In this document: in pieces, positions 45,813 to 55,198 of the stretch
Layout of the letters: the number at the start of each line of letters is the position of its first letter
Numbering within the stretch: position 1 is the first letter of the stretch
Assembly (NCBI GenBank): GCA_028280615.1
Contig: JANQLK010000033.1
Coordinates: forward strand, 1 to 64,000
From: Woeseiaceae bacterium
Lineage (GTDB): Bacteria > Pseudomonadota > Gammaproteobacteria > Steroidobacterales > Woeseiaceae
Direction of reading: 5' to 3'
Length of the DNA stretch: 64,000 nt
The notes under the pieces: generated by a model
Told to the model about the DNA's origin: nothing
Databases searched by the model: none
The model's input: the letters and a program-made list of their open reading frames with translations, nothing else
Program-made: the position numbers and the translations under genes

Positions 45813-46844
45813 CTAGGGCGAGGTTTCGGTTTCCTGCTTGTCCGCGCACATCCCGAGCAGCACCTCGGCCGATCGCTCGCGAAACGCCTTCGTAAGCGGG
45901 GCAGAGAGCTCGTTGCCAGTCGCTCGCTGGACCACGGTCGGCCAGTACCCGTGTTCGAGGCCCAGCAACCACATCAGGACGTGTTCGGGCGCGCCGAGTG
46001 CGCTCGAATCGGAGACCGTGAGCGGGAACAGCGCCATCGCGGCCAGCACCGGCTCGTGCCGCTCGACGAAACGCCTGGCGTCGTCGGAAAGCTCGGGCGG
46101 TCCGCGAGTTCGCGCCCATTCCTCGACCGTGCCCTGAAGCGGCGGCGGTTCGAATGCCTCGTAGAGCGACGAGGGCAGCCGCGGCACGGAGGTCTCGAAG
46201 TCTTCGAGTACGCCGACGATGGCCGCTTCCAGCGAGCCCGAGGCGCCGGGCACGCGCCGTGCGTGGATGCGTGAGGTCGTGTTGCCGAGCCCATAGAGCC
46301 GGGGGACGCTGCTCAAGCCCCGGCCGGCGTACTCGCTCCACGCCCCCGGCCGGTCGGGCGAACGATAGCCGGAGTCGTAAACCTGCTGCGCCAGCACGCG
46401 GGTCAACTGGCTCTGTTGGGCGTCAGTGCCGGCAGGGATGCCGGCCAGCAACACGGCCGCTTCCCCGCCGTGGGTCGGATCGATCAGCATCGGCGCCAGG
46501 CTCGCGACCAGTTCGATCCGGGCGTGCGCCTCGAGAAACGCGAGGCCCTCGGCTCGCAGCGCTACGCGATGGAACCCCCGATAGCGGACAGGCGCCGCGC
46601 CAATCGGCCGTCGCTCCCATGGGCCCTTGTAGGTGATCCGCTCGAGCAGCGGCATCGGCAGCTCTCGGAACTCGTCCCGGATCTGACACAGGAGCAGCGC
46701 CGGTGATACGTTCTCCGGTAGCGGCGTCGGCGCGCCGAACAGCGGCGCTTTCGGCGGCTCTGGTCCGCAGCCCGCCAGTGTGAGCAGCAGCGTCCAGAAA
46801 ACGGCTCGCCAGGCATCGCGATGGATCTCGTGCCGTTTCCGCAC
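45813..46844 (-). CDS. lipoprotein of unknown function
   Basis: 343 residues from GTG 46844, with GAGG about 6 bases upstream. The lipoprotein signal ends TLAGC (Cys about 23). The mature part has no recognised domain: RITYKGPWERRPIGAAPVRYRGFHRVALRAEG is followed by a helical region with HARIELVASLAPMLIDPTHGGEAAVLLAG. It lies 8 bases downstream of the GcvT-like gene, so it may belong to the same transcript, but nothing in it points to the same pathway. Confidence 0.6.
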   Translation of the reverse strand: MRKRHEIHRDAWRAVFWTLLLTLAGCGPEPPKAPLFGAPTPLPENVSPALLLCQIRDEFRELPMPLLERITYKGPWERRPIGAAPVRYRGFHRVALRAEGLAFLEAHARIELVASLAPMLIDPTHGGEAAVLLAGIPAGTDAQQSQLTRVLAQQVYDSGYRSPDRPGAWSEYAGRGLSSVPRLYGLGNTTSRIHARRVPGASGSLEAAIVGVLEDFETSVPRLPSSLYEAFEPPPLQGTVEEWARTRGPPELSDDARRFVERHEPVLAAMALFPLTVSDSSALGAPEHVLMWLLGLEHGYWPTVVQRATGNELSAPLTKAFRERSAEVLLGMCADKQETETSP

Positions 46845-46852
46845 GGCCACCC

Positions 46853-48049
46853 TCAAAACGGCCCCGGGGGCGTCGCGCCGCGTCTCGCCGGCATCCAGAA
46901 CGGCTTGTCGACGACCGTTGCCCTGGCCATCATCCGGTTCCAGTGCATTTCGCGCCGATAGTAGACCTCCACCCACAGCGTTCCGCCGGGCTCGCCGTGC
47001 GGGACGCGCACCGAGCCGAGCGCGATGTTCTGCTTGCAGACCGGCGACCAGTGCGCCGACGTGATGAAGCCTATGTCGCCCTGCTTGCCGCGCTCGTCGG
47101 CAAAGACGTAGGCATTGTGGGCAGGCTTGTTGCCCTCGATGTCGAGCTTGACGAGCTGCCATGACGAGCCGTTGCGGAACTCCTCGGCAAGCGCGCGGCG
47201 GCCGTTGAAATTCGGCTTCTTGAAGTCGACGAGCCAGCCCAGGCCCAGCTCGAATGGCGAGCGCGAGCGGCCGCTTATGACCGTCTCGTCAGCGGGCAGG
47301 AACTCGTGCCAGGCCGCGATGTAGCCGGCCTCGATCCGGGCCATCTCGAGCGCGTCGGTGCCGATCGCACGAATGCCGTGCAGCTCACCGGCCGCGAACA
47401 GCGCGTCCCACAGTGTCAGCGCCGCATCGGGATCGATCCACAGCTCGTAGCCGAGGTCGCCCGTGTAGCCCGTTCGCGAGACCGTGAGCGGTGTGCCGTC
47501 GAAGTCCGCGTGCATGAGCCCGAACGGCTTGAGCGCGTCGAGCCCGGGCAGGCCGAGCTTGTCGAGCACCGTGAACGAGGTCGGTCCCTGCACGGCGAGT
47601 GCGGCGATATCGTCGGTCTCGTGGCGAACAGTCACGTCGAATCCGATACGGTTGGCTTCGAGCCACGCGAGGTGGCGCTCCTGCGAGCACAGCCGGTATT
47701 CGCCGTCCTCGAGATGGAAGACTGTGCCATCGTCGAGCACCTGGCCCCGGTCGTCGCACCAGACGACGTACGCGACGCGGCCGGGAGACAGCTTTTGAAT
47801 GTCTCGCGTTACGAGCCGGTCGAGATAGGCACACGCGTCCGGACCCGAGATATGGTACTTGGTCATCGGGGAGAGGTCGAACACCGCGGTCGCATTGCGG
47901 ATCGCGAAGTACTCGTCGTCGGCGCAGTACAGCGCATCGGGTACGGTATAGCCCTTCCACTCGTGCCACCTGTTCAAACGGTCGAGCGCCGACACCCGCT
48001 CGTAGAACGGTGTCTTGAGACGGCGTTGCGGAACTTCGAATGCACTCAT
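46853..48049 (-). CDS. GcvT-like aminomethyltransferase family protein (folate-dependent)
   Basis: 398 residues from ATG 48049. The folate-binding domain of glycine cleavage T-protein is visible: AIRNATAVFDLSPMTKYHISGPDACAYLDRLVTRDI, then GRVAYVVWCDDRGQVLDDGTVF and GYTGDLGYELWIDPD, with the C-terminal barrel up to KPFWMPARR. The family includes T-protein, dimethylglycine/sarcosine demethylases and DMSP demethylase DmdA, so folate-dependent removal of a methyl group is likely. It overlaps the stop of the flavoenzyme gene upstream by 4 bases. True glycine cleavage is unlikely, because gcvH/gcvP are not here. Confidence 0.85.
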   Translation of the reverse strand: MSAFEVPQRRLKTPFYERVSALDRLNRWHEWKGYTVPDALYCADDEYFAIRNATAVFDLSPMTKYHISGPDACAYLDRLVTRDIQKLSPGRVAYVVWCDDRGQVLDDGTVFHLEDGEYRLCSQERHLAWLEANRIGFDVTVRHETDDIAALAVQGPTSFTVLDKLGLPGLDALKPFGLMHADFDGTPLTVSRTGYTGDLGYELWIDPDAALTLWDALFAAGELHGIRAIGTDALEMARIEAGYIAAWHEFLPADETVISGRSRSPFELGLGWLVDFKKPNFNGRRALAEEFRNGSSWQLVKLDIEGNKPAHNAYVFADERGKQGDIGFITSAHWSPVCKQNIALGSVRVPHGEPGGTLWVEVYYRREMHWNRMMARATVVDKPFWMPARRGATPPGPF

Positions 48050-49596
48050 CTGGATTTCGCCCTGCGAAGAATCTCGTTTGCCGCGTTCCGCCCGGGCGCG
48101 CCGCTGACGCCGCCGCCCGGGTGCGTGCCCGCGCCGCACAGGTACAGGCCGTCGAGCGGCATCGCGTACTGCGCCGCGCCGCTGACGGGACGCACGAACA
48201 GGAACTGGTCGAGCGAGAGCTCCACGTGGTGCCAGTGGCCGCCCGTGATGCGAAACTCGCGCTCGATGTCGGCCGGGGTCAATAACTCCGTCGCCGCTAC
48301 GCGCCGGTCGAGATCGGGCAGGTAGCGGTTCAGCGTCGCCATTGCCGTTTCCAGGAGCGCCGCCTTGCTCTCGGGACCCCAGCCAGCCCTCAGCGAATAC
48401 GGCGCGTACTGGAATACCGCCGACATCACGTGCTGCCCGAGAGGCGCCAGGCTTACGTCGTGGACGCTCGGGAACGTGATTTCGAAGACCGGCTCGGGTG
48501 AGAACTCACCGTACTTGGCCGGGTTGAAGGCCCGCTCGACGTAGTGTTCGTCGGGCGCGATCAGCAGGCGTTCGCCGAGATCCTCATCGCGGAGGCCGTC
48601 AACGGACGGCAATCCGTCCAGCGCCAGGTGCAGCTTCGCCGCATTGCCCTCGGCGCGCAGACGATCGATGCGCCGCGCGAATCCCGCCTCGACATGCCGC
48701 GCGCCAAGGAGTTTAAGCACGGTGCGCTTGGGATCGGCGTTCGAGACGACGCGAAACGACTCGAGCTGTTCGCCCGCCGCGGTTTCGATGCCGGCGACGC
48801 GCCCGTTGTCGACGACGATCCGGGCGACCGGCGTGCCGGTGCGAATCGTCACGCCGGCCTTGCGGGCGGCGTCGGCGAGCAGGCCGCTGATCGACCCCAT
48901 GCCGGCCGCCGGTATTCGCGCATGGCCGCCCCCGCCGGCCAGCCGGTAAAGATAGGTCAGTATGGTGTTCGGCGAACGCGGGCCGAGCTGCGTGCCCATG
49001 ACGGCATCGAGGCCGATCGCGCCCTTGAGCAGCGGATGGCTGAATCGCTCCTGCAGCTCATCGTGAATATTCATGCCGATCATTCGCAGCAGGTCCCGCA
49101 TGTCGCGCTTGCCGAGGCGCCGAATATCGAATCCGAGCTTGCCGAGCGCCATGAGATCGCTGCGGTCGTCGCTGCCGAGCCGCGGTGGCGGTTTCAGAAA
49201 CTGCCTGTTGAGCAACTTGGCGAAGCGCTGCATACGCTCGCAGAAGGCAAGGTATTGCATCGCCTCGGCCTCCCCCACACCCGATACCGTGTCGCCATCG
49301 ATGCGCAGATGCCGGCCGTCCCGGGACAGCGCGATTGTCGCGAGGCGGCGATGAGCATACGAAGGCTCGAGGTCGAGTCCGAGCTCGCGCACGACCGAGG
49401 GCTGTAGCTGCGTGACCAGGTGTGCACAGCCTGACACGCGGAAGCCGTCGGCGAATTCGCGCGTGACGGCGGCGCCGCCGACCTGATCCGCGGCCTCGAG
49501 CACGACGACGTTCTGCCCGGCCTTCGCAAGCATCGTGGCGCACACGAGCCCGTTGTGGCCGGCGCCCACGACGATCGTGTCGTGACGCTCAGTCAT
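48046..49596 (-). CDS. FAD-dependent oxidoreductase, phytoene desaturase/PYROXD2-like (first copy)
   Basis: 516 residues. The dinucleotide motif is TIVVGAGHNGLVCATMLAKAG, followed by VVVLEAADQVGGAAVTREF, and the C-terminal CrtI-type closing motif is LYLCGAGTHPGGGVSGAPGRNAANEIL. It matches the NAD(P)/FAD-dependent family that includes PYROXD2 and carotenoid desaturases; no carotenoid synthesis genes lie here. It shares the overall design of the next gene upstream (49589-51205), with an 8-base overlap, so the pair probably arose by duplication. Likely an amine or alkane dehydrogenation. Confidence 0.82.
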   Translation of the reverse strand: MTERHDTIVVGAGHNGLVCATMLAKAGQNVVVLEAADQVGGAAVTREFADGFRVSGCAHLVTQLQPSVVRELGLDLEPSYAHRRLATIALSRDGRHLRIDGDTVSGVGEAEAMQYLAFCERMQRFAKLLNRQFLKPPPRLGSDDRSDLMALGKLGFDIRRLGKRDMRDLLRMIGMNIHDELQERFSHPLLKGAIGLDAVMGTQLGPRSPNTILTYLYRLAGGGGHARIPAAGMGSISGLLADAARKAGVTIRTGTPVARIVVDNGRVAGIETAAGEQLESFRVVSNADPKRTVLKLLGARHVEAGFARRIDRLRAEGNAAKLHLALDGLPSVDGLRDEDLGERLLIAPDEHYVERAFNPAKYGEFSPEPVFEITFPSVHDVSLAPLGQHVMSAVFQYAPYSLRAGWGPESKAALLETAMATLNRYLPDLDRRVAATELLTPADIEREFRITGGHWHHVELSLDQFLFVRPVSGAAQYAMPLDGLYLCGAGTHPGGGVSGAPGRNAANEILRRAKSR

Positions 49597-51205
49597 CGCC
49601 GAAGCTCTCCGGCACGACGTTCGGCCGCTTGAGATCGAGCAGGATCTCGCGGGCGGCGTTGGCGCCCGGCGCGGCCATGACGCCGCCGCCCGGATGAGTA
49701 CTCGAGCCGCACATGTAGAGGCCTTTCACGGGCGCCCGGTACTGCGCGTAGCCCGGCACCGGCCGATTGAACAGGAGCTGGTCCATCGTCAGCTCGCCGT
49801 GGAAAATGTTGCCCTCGGTGATGCCGATCTCGTTCTCGATGTCCCTGGGCGTCCGAACCTCGACGTGAAGTATCAGGTCCTTGAAGTCCGGGCTGTAGTT
49901 CGCGATCTGCTCGATGACCGTGTCGCCGAAGGCCTGCTTGTCGGCCTCGGTCCAGTCGCCGCTCGCAAGCTCGTAGGGGCAGTACTGCACGAAGCAGCTC
50001 ATGAAGTGCTTGCCGGGCGGCGCCATCGTCGGATCGAGCAGCGTTGGTATGACCACGTCGACGTACGGATCTTCAGACCAGGTGCCGGCCTTCCAGTCGT
50101 CGTAGGCGCGTTCCATGCGCTCGATCGAATCGACGAAGTGCATGTCGGCATGCAACAGCGGACTGCCCTTAGGCAGCGCGGGGAACGTCGGCTGGCCGTC
50201 GAGCGCGATGTTGAGCTTGCCCGAGGAGCCGCGGCTCTTGAAGTGCCTGACGCGGCGGTAGAAGGCCTCCGGCAGGTCGCCCTCGTCCATGCAGGTCAAA
50301 AACGTCCGCTTGACGTCCATGGCCGACACCACCACGGGCGCCCAGATCACGTTGCCGTTCTCGAGCCCGACCCCGGTCACGCGGCCGTCCTTGACCATGA
50401 TCTTGTCGCAGCCGGTCTCGGTGCGCAGCCTGCCGCCCGCGGCCTGGAACGCGCCCGCGATCGCATTCGACACGGCGCCCATGCCGCCGCGGGCAAAGCC
50501 CCAGGCGCCGACGTTGCCGTCGACGTCGCCCATCTTGTGATGCAGCAGCACGTAGGCCGTGCCCGGCGACATGACGCCGAGCGCCGTGCCGATGATGCCG
50601 CTGCCGGACATCGCGGCCTTGATGACGTCCGACTCGAAGTACTCGTCGAGATAGTCCGCGACGCTCATCGTCCAGAAGCGGATGGCCTCGTACATGCGAT
50701 CCTCGCCCATCGCATGGAACTTCCGGCCGATGTCCATGAGACCGCGGATATCGGCTGGCCTGAACGATGCCGGGTCCGGGGGCGTTGCCAGCAGGAAATC
50801 CCGAATGAACCGGCACTGGCGCATGATGTCGGCCGAGTAGCGCTTGTAGGCGTCGGCGTCGTGGCGCGAGAAGCGCGCCATTTCGCGGTAGGCCACTTCC
50901 GGGTCCTGGTAGGAGCCGTAGTAATCGCCGTTCTCGAGAAAACACACCGAGTTGCCGAACGGCGTGATCTGCAGGCCGTGCCGGTGCAGTTCCAGCGCTC
51001 GGAAAATCTCGGGGCGCAGCAGGCTGCAGACGTAGGAACAGTTGGAGTACCACCAGTCTTCGTAGAGGTTGCGGCTGACGGCCGCGCCGCCGATGTAGTC
51101 GTTCTTCTCGATGCAAACGACATCGAGCCCGGCTTTCGCGAGAAAAGCCGCCGTCGTCAGGCCGTTGTGGCCCGCGCCGACTACGATGGCGTCGCAGGTG
51201 GTCAT
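49589..51205 (-). CDS. FAD-dependent oxidoreductase, phytoene desaturase/PYROXD2-like (second copy)
   Basis: 538 residues. DAIVVGAGHNGLTTAAFLAKAGLDVVCIEKNDYIGGAAVS (in parts) is the FAD fold, and the C-terminal end carries LYMCGSSTHPGGGVMAAPGANAAREIL. The central region (KMGDVDGNVGAWGFARGGMGAVSNAIAGAFQAAGG in parts) matches PYROXD2-like members. Paralogue of the downstream gene, with the same start and end motifs but differing middle part, suggesting two subunits or related substrates. Confidence 0.82.
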   Translation of the reverse strand: MTTCDAIVVGAGHNGLTTAAFLAKAGLDVVCIEKNDYIGGAAVSRNLYEDWWYSNCSYVCSLLRPEIFRALELHRHGLQITPFGNSVCFLENGDYYGSYQDPEVAYREMARFSRHDADAYKRYSADIMRQCRFIRDFLLATPPDPASFRPADIRGLMDIGRKFHAMGEDRMYEAIRFWTMSVADYLDEYFESDVIKAAMSGSGIIGTALGVMSPGTAYVLLHHKMGDVDGNVGAWGFARGGMGAVSNAIAGAFQAAGGRLRTETGCDKIMVKDGRVTGVGLENGNVIWAPVVVSAMDVKRTFLTCMDEGDLPEAFYRRVRHFKSRGSSGKLNIALDGQPTFPALPKGSPLLHADMHFVDSIERMERAYDDWKAGTWSEDPYVDVVIPTLLDPTMAPPGKHFMSCFVQYCPYELASGDWTEADKQAFGDTVIEQIANYSPDFKDLILHVEVRTPRDIENEIGITEGNIFHGELTMDQLLFNRPVPGYAQYRAPVKGLYMCGSSTHPGGGVMAAPGANAAREILLDLKRPNVVPESFGDD

Positions 51206-51230
51206 CCGGGGAGATCCTGGTCGAGGCTTG

Positions 51231-51716
51231 TCATGCCAGCCACTTGTACATTACCAGCGCATCGACCAAACCCTCGGACGGATGCCGGAACGCCCTGGGC
51301 AACCGGCCCACGATATCGAAGCCGAGTCTTTCCCAAAGCCTTACCGCGCCCCTGTTGCTGGCCGCGACGAAATTGAATTGCATGGCCTCGTAGCCGAGGT
51401 CTCGCGCGGCCTTTTGCGAGTGCTCGCACATGGCCGTCGCGAGGCCGCGTCCGCGCGCTTTCGCCGACACCATGTAACCGCAGTTGCAGACGTGCTCTCC
51501 GGGGCCTTGCTGGTTGGTCTTCAGGTAATAGGTTCCGAGGATTTCGCCGCCCTCCTCGACCACGTAGGTCGCGCGCGGCGCATCCATCCACACCGCCGAC
51601 GCCTGTGCCTTCGAGATGTCGGTCGGGTAGGCGTAGGTGTCGCCGGCCGAGGCGATCTCGCGGAAGATCGGCCAGATCCGGTCGAAGTCCCCGGGTATTG
51701 CCTCGCGGATGTTCAT
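51231..51716 (-). CDS. GNAT family N-acetyltransferase
   Basis: 161 residues from ATG 51716, with GGGAGG 7 bases upstream. The acetyl-CoA binding motif A is GYMVSAKARGRGLATAMCEHS (R/Q-x-x-G-x-G/A), followed by NRGAVRLWERLGF, the classical motif B. The full-length single GNAT domain (PF00583) ends in VDALVMYKWLA. Acceptor unknown. It sits between the flavoenzyme genes and the serine hydrolase gene in the same orientation. Confidence 0.9.
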   Translation of the reverse strand: MNIREAIPGDFDRIWPIFREIASAGDTYAYPTDISKAQASAVWMDAPRATYVVEEGGEILGTYYLKTNQQGPGEHVCNCGYMVSAKARGRGLATAMCEHSQKAARDLGYEAMQFNFVAASNRGAVRLWERLGFDIVGRLPRAFRHPSEGLVDALVMYKWLA

Positions 51717-51784
51717 GGCCGTGCCTCCCCGTGAGACGTCGACAGCCTCGACGCCCGACATGCCCGACAGTACACGACACCCGA

Positions 51785-52981
51785 TCAGAATTCCGGCTCC
51801 TCGAAACCTCCGTCCGATTTCACGGGCCAGCCGAACGCATCTTCGGCCGATTTGCGAATCTCGCTGTGCACCCAGTGGCCTTCGGCGCTGTTGGTCAGAA
51901 TGACGATGCCGCTGCCGCTCGCGGGATGGCCTTCCATGCGCGCGCGGTAACTGTCGTTGGCGCCGCCGTGGTGAAACACGCGCGTCTGTGCCGAGCCATT
52001 GATACGCGGTCCGAGTCCGTGCCAGCTGTTCGGCTCGCGAGTCAGCATGTCGGCGCGCAGCGCCGGCGGCAGGAAGTCACCCTCCTCGTCGAGCAGTGCC
52101 AGCACGAAGCGCGCGAGGTCATTGGCGCTCGTCCAGAGGCCCGACGCGGCCTGTTCAGGCATTGCCTCCCAGCCGCGCGGCAGGGCCGTCGGCCGCCCCT
52201 GATCGTCGTGCGCACGAGCGATGTTGCCGTGCGAGGCGGGAAGCGGATTCTGAAACGTGCTTCGGGTCATGGCGAGCGGCTCGAACACGTATTTGCGGGC
52301 GGCCGCTTCGTATCCCAGGCCGGTCACGTCTTCGACGACGAGTTGGCTAACCGTGATGCCGCCGCCCGAGTAGTCCAGGTGATCGCCGGGCGTAAAGCCG
52401 AGGCGCACGGCGTCGTTCCTGGCCGGCCCGCTGCCCTCGAGTACCTCGACCGTCGACGGCAGGTCCTCGCCGGGCCCATAGTCAGCGAAGCCGTGCACGT
52501 TGAAACCGGCCGTGTGCGCGAGGATCCGCCGCAGCGTCACATCCTCGTCCCGGCTGTATTGGCTTGCCGGCACCTGCCACGACGTGAGATAGGTGTTGAC
52601 GTCGGTGTCGAGATCGAGCCGCCCTTCCGCGACCAGCCTGAGCACCAGCGCGGCATTGACCATCTTGCTGATCGAGCCGACCGAGAACACCGTGTCGGCG
52701 TCGACGGCGTCGACCGTGCCGGCGAGTTTCGTGCCGTAGCCGCGCTGCCAGACGATCTCGCCGTCGTCGAATATCGCCACGGCGACGCCGGGCACGCCGT
52801 AGTGCTCCAGTCGCTCCAGGATCGTGTGGCGCGGCGCATCGTCCTGGCCGCGCTGCATGCGGTCTACAAGACCCGTTTCGAAGGCGGCGATGCGCGGATC
52901 GTCGGCGGCCAGAAATTCGGCCGCGACGAGCTGCGCCGCGAGAAATAAAACAACGGTTAGAGCCACGGATACCCGGATCAT
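51785..52981 (-). CDS. serine hydrolase, class C beta-lactamase-like fold
   Basis: 398 residues from ATG 52981, with a signal peptide (about 1-20). The active-site SxxK is S103-I-S-K106 (SVGSISKMVNAALVLRL), the second motif is DYSGGGITV in the usual YxN position (Gly instead of Asn), and the third is FHHGGAND (HxG). It belongs to the PF00144 family of esterases, DD-peptidases and AmpC-like enzymes. Given its neighbours it may be an esterase or amidase with a catabolic substrate; a beta-lactamase function is not supported. Confidence 0.88.
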   Translation of the reverse strand: MIRVSVALTVVLFLAAQLVAAEFLAADDPRIAAFETGLVDRMQRGQDDAPRHTILERLEHYGVPGVAVAIFDDGEIVWQRGYGTKLAGTVDAVDADTVFSVGSISKMVNAALVLRLVAEGRLDLDTDVNTYLTSWQVPASQYSRDEDVTLRRILAHTAGFNVHGFADYGPGEDLPSTVEVLEGSGPARNDAVRLGFTPGDHLDYSGGGITVSQLVVEDVTGLGYEAAARKYVFEPLAMTRSTFQNPLPASHGNIARAHDDQGRPTALPRGWEAMPEQAASGLWTSANDLARFVLALLDEEGDFLPPALRADMLTREPNSWHGLGPRINGSAQTRVFHHGGANDSYRARMEGHPASGSGIVILTNSAEGHWVHSEIRKSAEDAFGWPVKSDGGFEEPEF

Positions 52982-53034
52982 GCGAAAACCTCGTCGATTC
53001 GAAACCGGCTTGTAGTGATGCGAAGCGAGACTGG

Positions 53035-54267
53035 TTACAGCGGCCGCCTGAGCTCGCCGAGCAACCACTCGACGTAGGTCCTTTCTGCGTACTCCATTCC
53101 CGCGTACGGCCCGGGCTCGTAGTAGCGCGAACGCACACCCTCATAGTTGTTGACGATGATCTGCTTGTCGGCCTGTGTCGTGACATCCCATAGCCAGGTC
53201 AGCTCGGTGACGTCGTAGTCCCGGCCCTCCTCGGCATCGGCGCGGACCAGCCATGTGATCTCGCAGCGGCTGTTGCCGTGATCGACCGGCGTAAACACGT
53301 AACAGACGACGTGGTCGGAGTAAGCCAGGAGAAACGAGAAACCGCCGAACGAGAAATCCGATGCGCCGCCGTCGTAGCCCTTGAGCTCGCCGAGCAGCGG
53401 AGCGACAGGCTTGCCGTCGCGGCTGCCGGTCTCGTAACCGTCGAACAGCGCCGTCCGCCGGTAGCCATAGCCGATCTCGCCGGGCCGCGCCGCGGTATCG
53501 ATGCGGTCGATCTCGATGTCCTCGACGCCGCAGTCGCGCATGCGGCTCTTCATCGCCTGCTGCACGCGCGGCCGCTTGTTTACGTCCAGCATCAGCGTGT
53601 GCAGGCGCGCGTACTCGGGATGCGCGGTCGCACAGTGGTAGCACTCCTGATAGTTCTCGACGGCGAGCTTCCAGTTGGCCGGAATATCGTAGGTGTCGCG
53701 CGCCGCGACCTTGAGGTTCTCGAATCCGAACATCGCCATCGGCCGGGCGAGTTCCTCGCGGCAGCTGTCGATTGCCGGTGCTTGCTCGCCGAAACACACC
53801 AGCATGAGGCCGTGGATCACATCGAAGGCCACGGGCTTGAGGCCGTACTGCGACACCGCGAAGCCGTCGGGCATGTCACGGGCGGCCTTGAGGCTGCCGT
53901 CGAGGCCGTAAATCCAGCCGTGGTACGGACATGCGAACTGCCGACCGGAACCGGATTCGTCGAGGCAAATCCGCGAGCCGCGATGCCGGCAGACGTTCGC
54001 GAACGCGCGGAGTCCGCCGTCCTCGCCGCGGACGATGATGGCCGATTCGCGCTCGACGTCGAAACGCTTGAAGTCCCCGGGCTCGGGCAACTCGGAGACA
54101 TGCCCGGCTACGATCCAGTTGCGATGGACGATGCGTTCGAGTTCGAGCTCGTAGATTCCGGGGTCCGTATAAAAGCGCTGCTCGAGCGCAAAGCCGGGCC
54201 TGTAGTCGGCGATGAGCTCGTCGATCGTGCGGCTGTCTTTGAGCGGTGCGGCCATGCGGGAGAGCAT
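53035..54267 (-). CDS. Rieske ring-hydroxylating oxygenase alpha subunit
   Basis: 410 residues from ATG 54267; ATG 54255 and 54294 are also possible and no start has a clear ribosome binding site. The Rieske [2Fe-2S] ligands are in CRHRGSRIC and CPYHGW. The catalytic domain has NWKLAVENYQECYHCATAHPEY, giving the mononuclear iron ligands, with a later Asp in the 330-380 region. It resembles the stachydrine/glycine betaine/carnitine group of Rieske demethylases more than aromatic dioxygenases, by its N-terminal and catalytic motif. A reductase gene is not in the window. Together with GcvT-like and flavoenzymes it suggests oxidative N-demethylation. Confidence 0.88.
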   Translation of the reverse strand: MLSRMAAPLKDSRTIDELIADYRPGFALEQRFYTDPGIYELELERIVHRNWIVAGHVSELPEPGDFKRFDVERESAIIVRGEDGGLRAFANVCRHRGSRICLDESGSGRQFACPYHGWIYGLDGSLKAARDMPDGFAVSQYGLKPVAFDVIHGLMLVCFGEQAPAIDSCREELARPMAMFGFENLKVAARDTYDIPANWKLAVENYQECYHCATAHPEYARLHTLMLDVNKRPRVQQAMKSRMRDCGVEDIEIDRIDTAARPGEIGYGYRRTALFDGYETGSRDGKPVAPLLGELKGYDGGASDFSFGGFSFLLAYSDHVVCYVFTPVDHGNSRCEITWLVRADAEEGRDYDVTELTWLWDVTTQADKQIIVNNYEGVRSRYYEPGPYAGMEYAERTYVEWLLGELRRPL

Positions 54268-54335
54268 CACACCGCGCGCATCGTGGCGCAACATGCCGGG
54301 TCCCGAGGCCGTGACAGGTCAAGTGACGGCTTTCC

Positions 54336-55061
54336 CTACCCCTTGTTCCTGCGATACCCCTGTCGAAATTTCGTTTCGATCTCGAGGGCGCTTTTCTTGA
54401 GCGCGCGGACCTGTTCCGGTGTGGCGTCGCCGACGCTGAATTCGGGCCGCCTGCGCTCGTAGGGCACGTACATGGCGAGCGGCGTGCCGCGTTCGACGAC
54501 GAAACTGTCCTTCCTGTGGATCATGACCTGCTGGTTGATCGTGTGATGAACGTCGCTCCGGATCGAACCGGGCATGACCGAAAAACGCGGATCGAACTCG
54601 TAGACCACGGGAAGCTGCAGCACCGAGTAGCCCGGACTCGTGCGCACGAACCACGGGCAATTGAGCTTCAGCACCGTGACGACGGCCGCCCTGGCAGCCG
54701 GTGGCGCGTGACTCAGGAACTGGTCCGCCGCATGGAAAGACAGCGAAAACAGGTCCGGCGCCGACGTCCGCGCTCGTGGCTGCCCGTCATTGAAATCGAA
54801 GATGAAGTCACACCAGGCAGGCACGACGTAGCCGGCCGCGTAGAAGTCCGGGAACGCCGGGCACACCTTGACCGTCCCGGCCTCGACCCTCGGGTCCGTG
54901 TTCGCGGCGCCCGCCGGGGTGCGCCTCCACCAGTCGGGGATCATTTTGGAGCCCGGCTCGACGGGCACGACTTCCGGCAGCGCTTCGACCTCGGTGAAGA
55001 ACTCGATCCTCGGTTCGTCGCTCGCACGCTCTCGACCTGTCTTACCCAGAAGGCCCAGCAT
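54336..55061 (-). CDS. conserved protein of unknown function (DUF6065-like?)
   Basis: 241 residues. The middle region is rich in aromatic residues: KMIPDWWRRTPAGAANTDPRV, KVCPAFPDFYAAGYVVPAW, KLNCPWFVRTSPGYSVLQLPV, and HHTINQQVMIHRKDSF. The W/Y-rich central block and the HTINQ motif recall small cofactor-less beta-rich proteins of the DUF6065 type; that family call is tentative. No signal peptide and no membrane segment. It lies on the same strand 137 bases downstream of the AspH gene. Confidence 0.5.
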   Translation of the reverse strand: MLGLLGKTGRERASDEPRIEFFTEVEALPEVVPVEPGSKMIPDWWRRTPAGAANTDPRVEAGTVKVCPAFPDFYAAGYVVPAWCDFIFDFNDGQPRARTSAPDLFSLSFHAADQFLSHAPPAARAAVVTVLKLNCPWFVRTSPGYSVLQLPVVYEFDPRFSVMPGSIRSDVHHTINQQVMIHRKDSFVVERGTPLAMYVPYERRRPEFSVGDATPEQVRALKKSALEIETKFRQGYRRNKG

Positions 55062-55198
55062 CGACCACTCCGCTGCCCGGTTACCGCTTAAGCCTCCGTT
55101 ATATAGGCGAAAGATGTCGGCAATATGAACGTGGTCGGATTCGAATTCCGGCCACGCGGATGCTCCCGAACAGAGACAGGAACCGCGTTGCGGTCTCT

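Noticed and set aside
48046..51205. carotenoid biosynthesis (CrtI-like genes)
   Set aside because: No crtB, crtE or other carotenoid gene lies nearby, and the closing motifs fit the PYROXD2-like group better.
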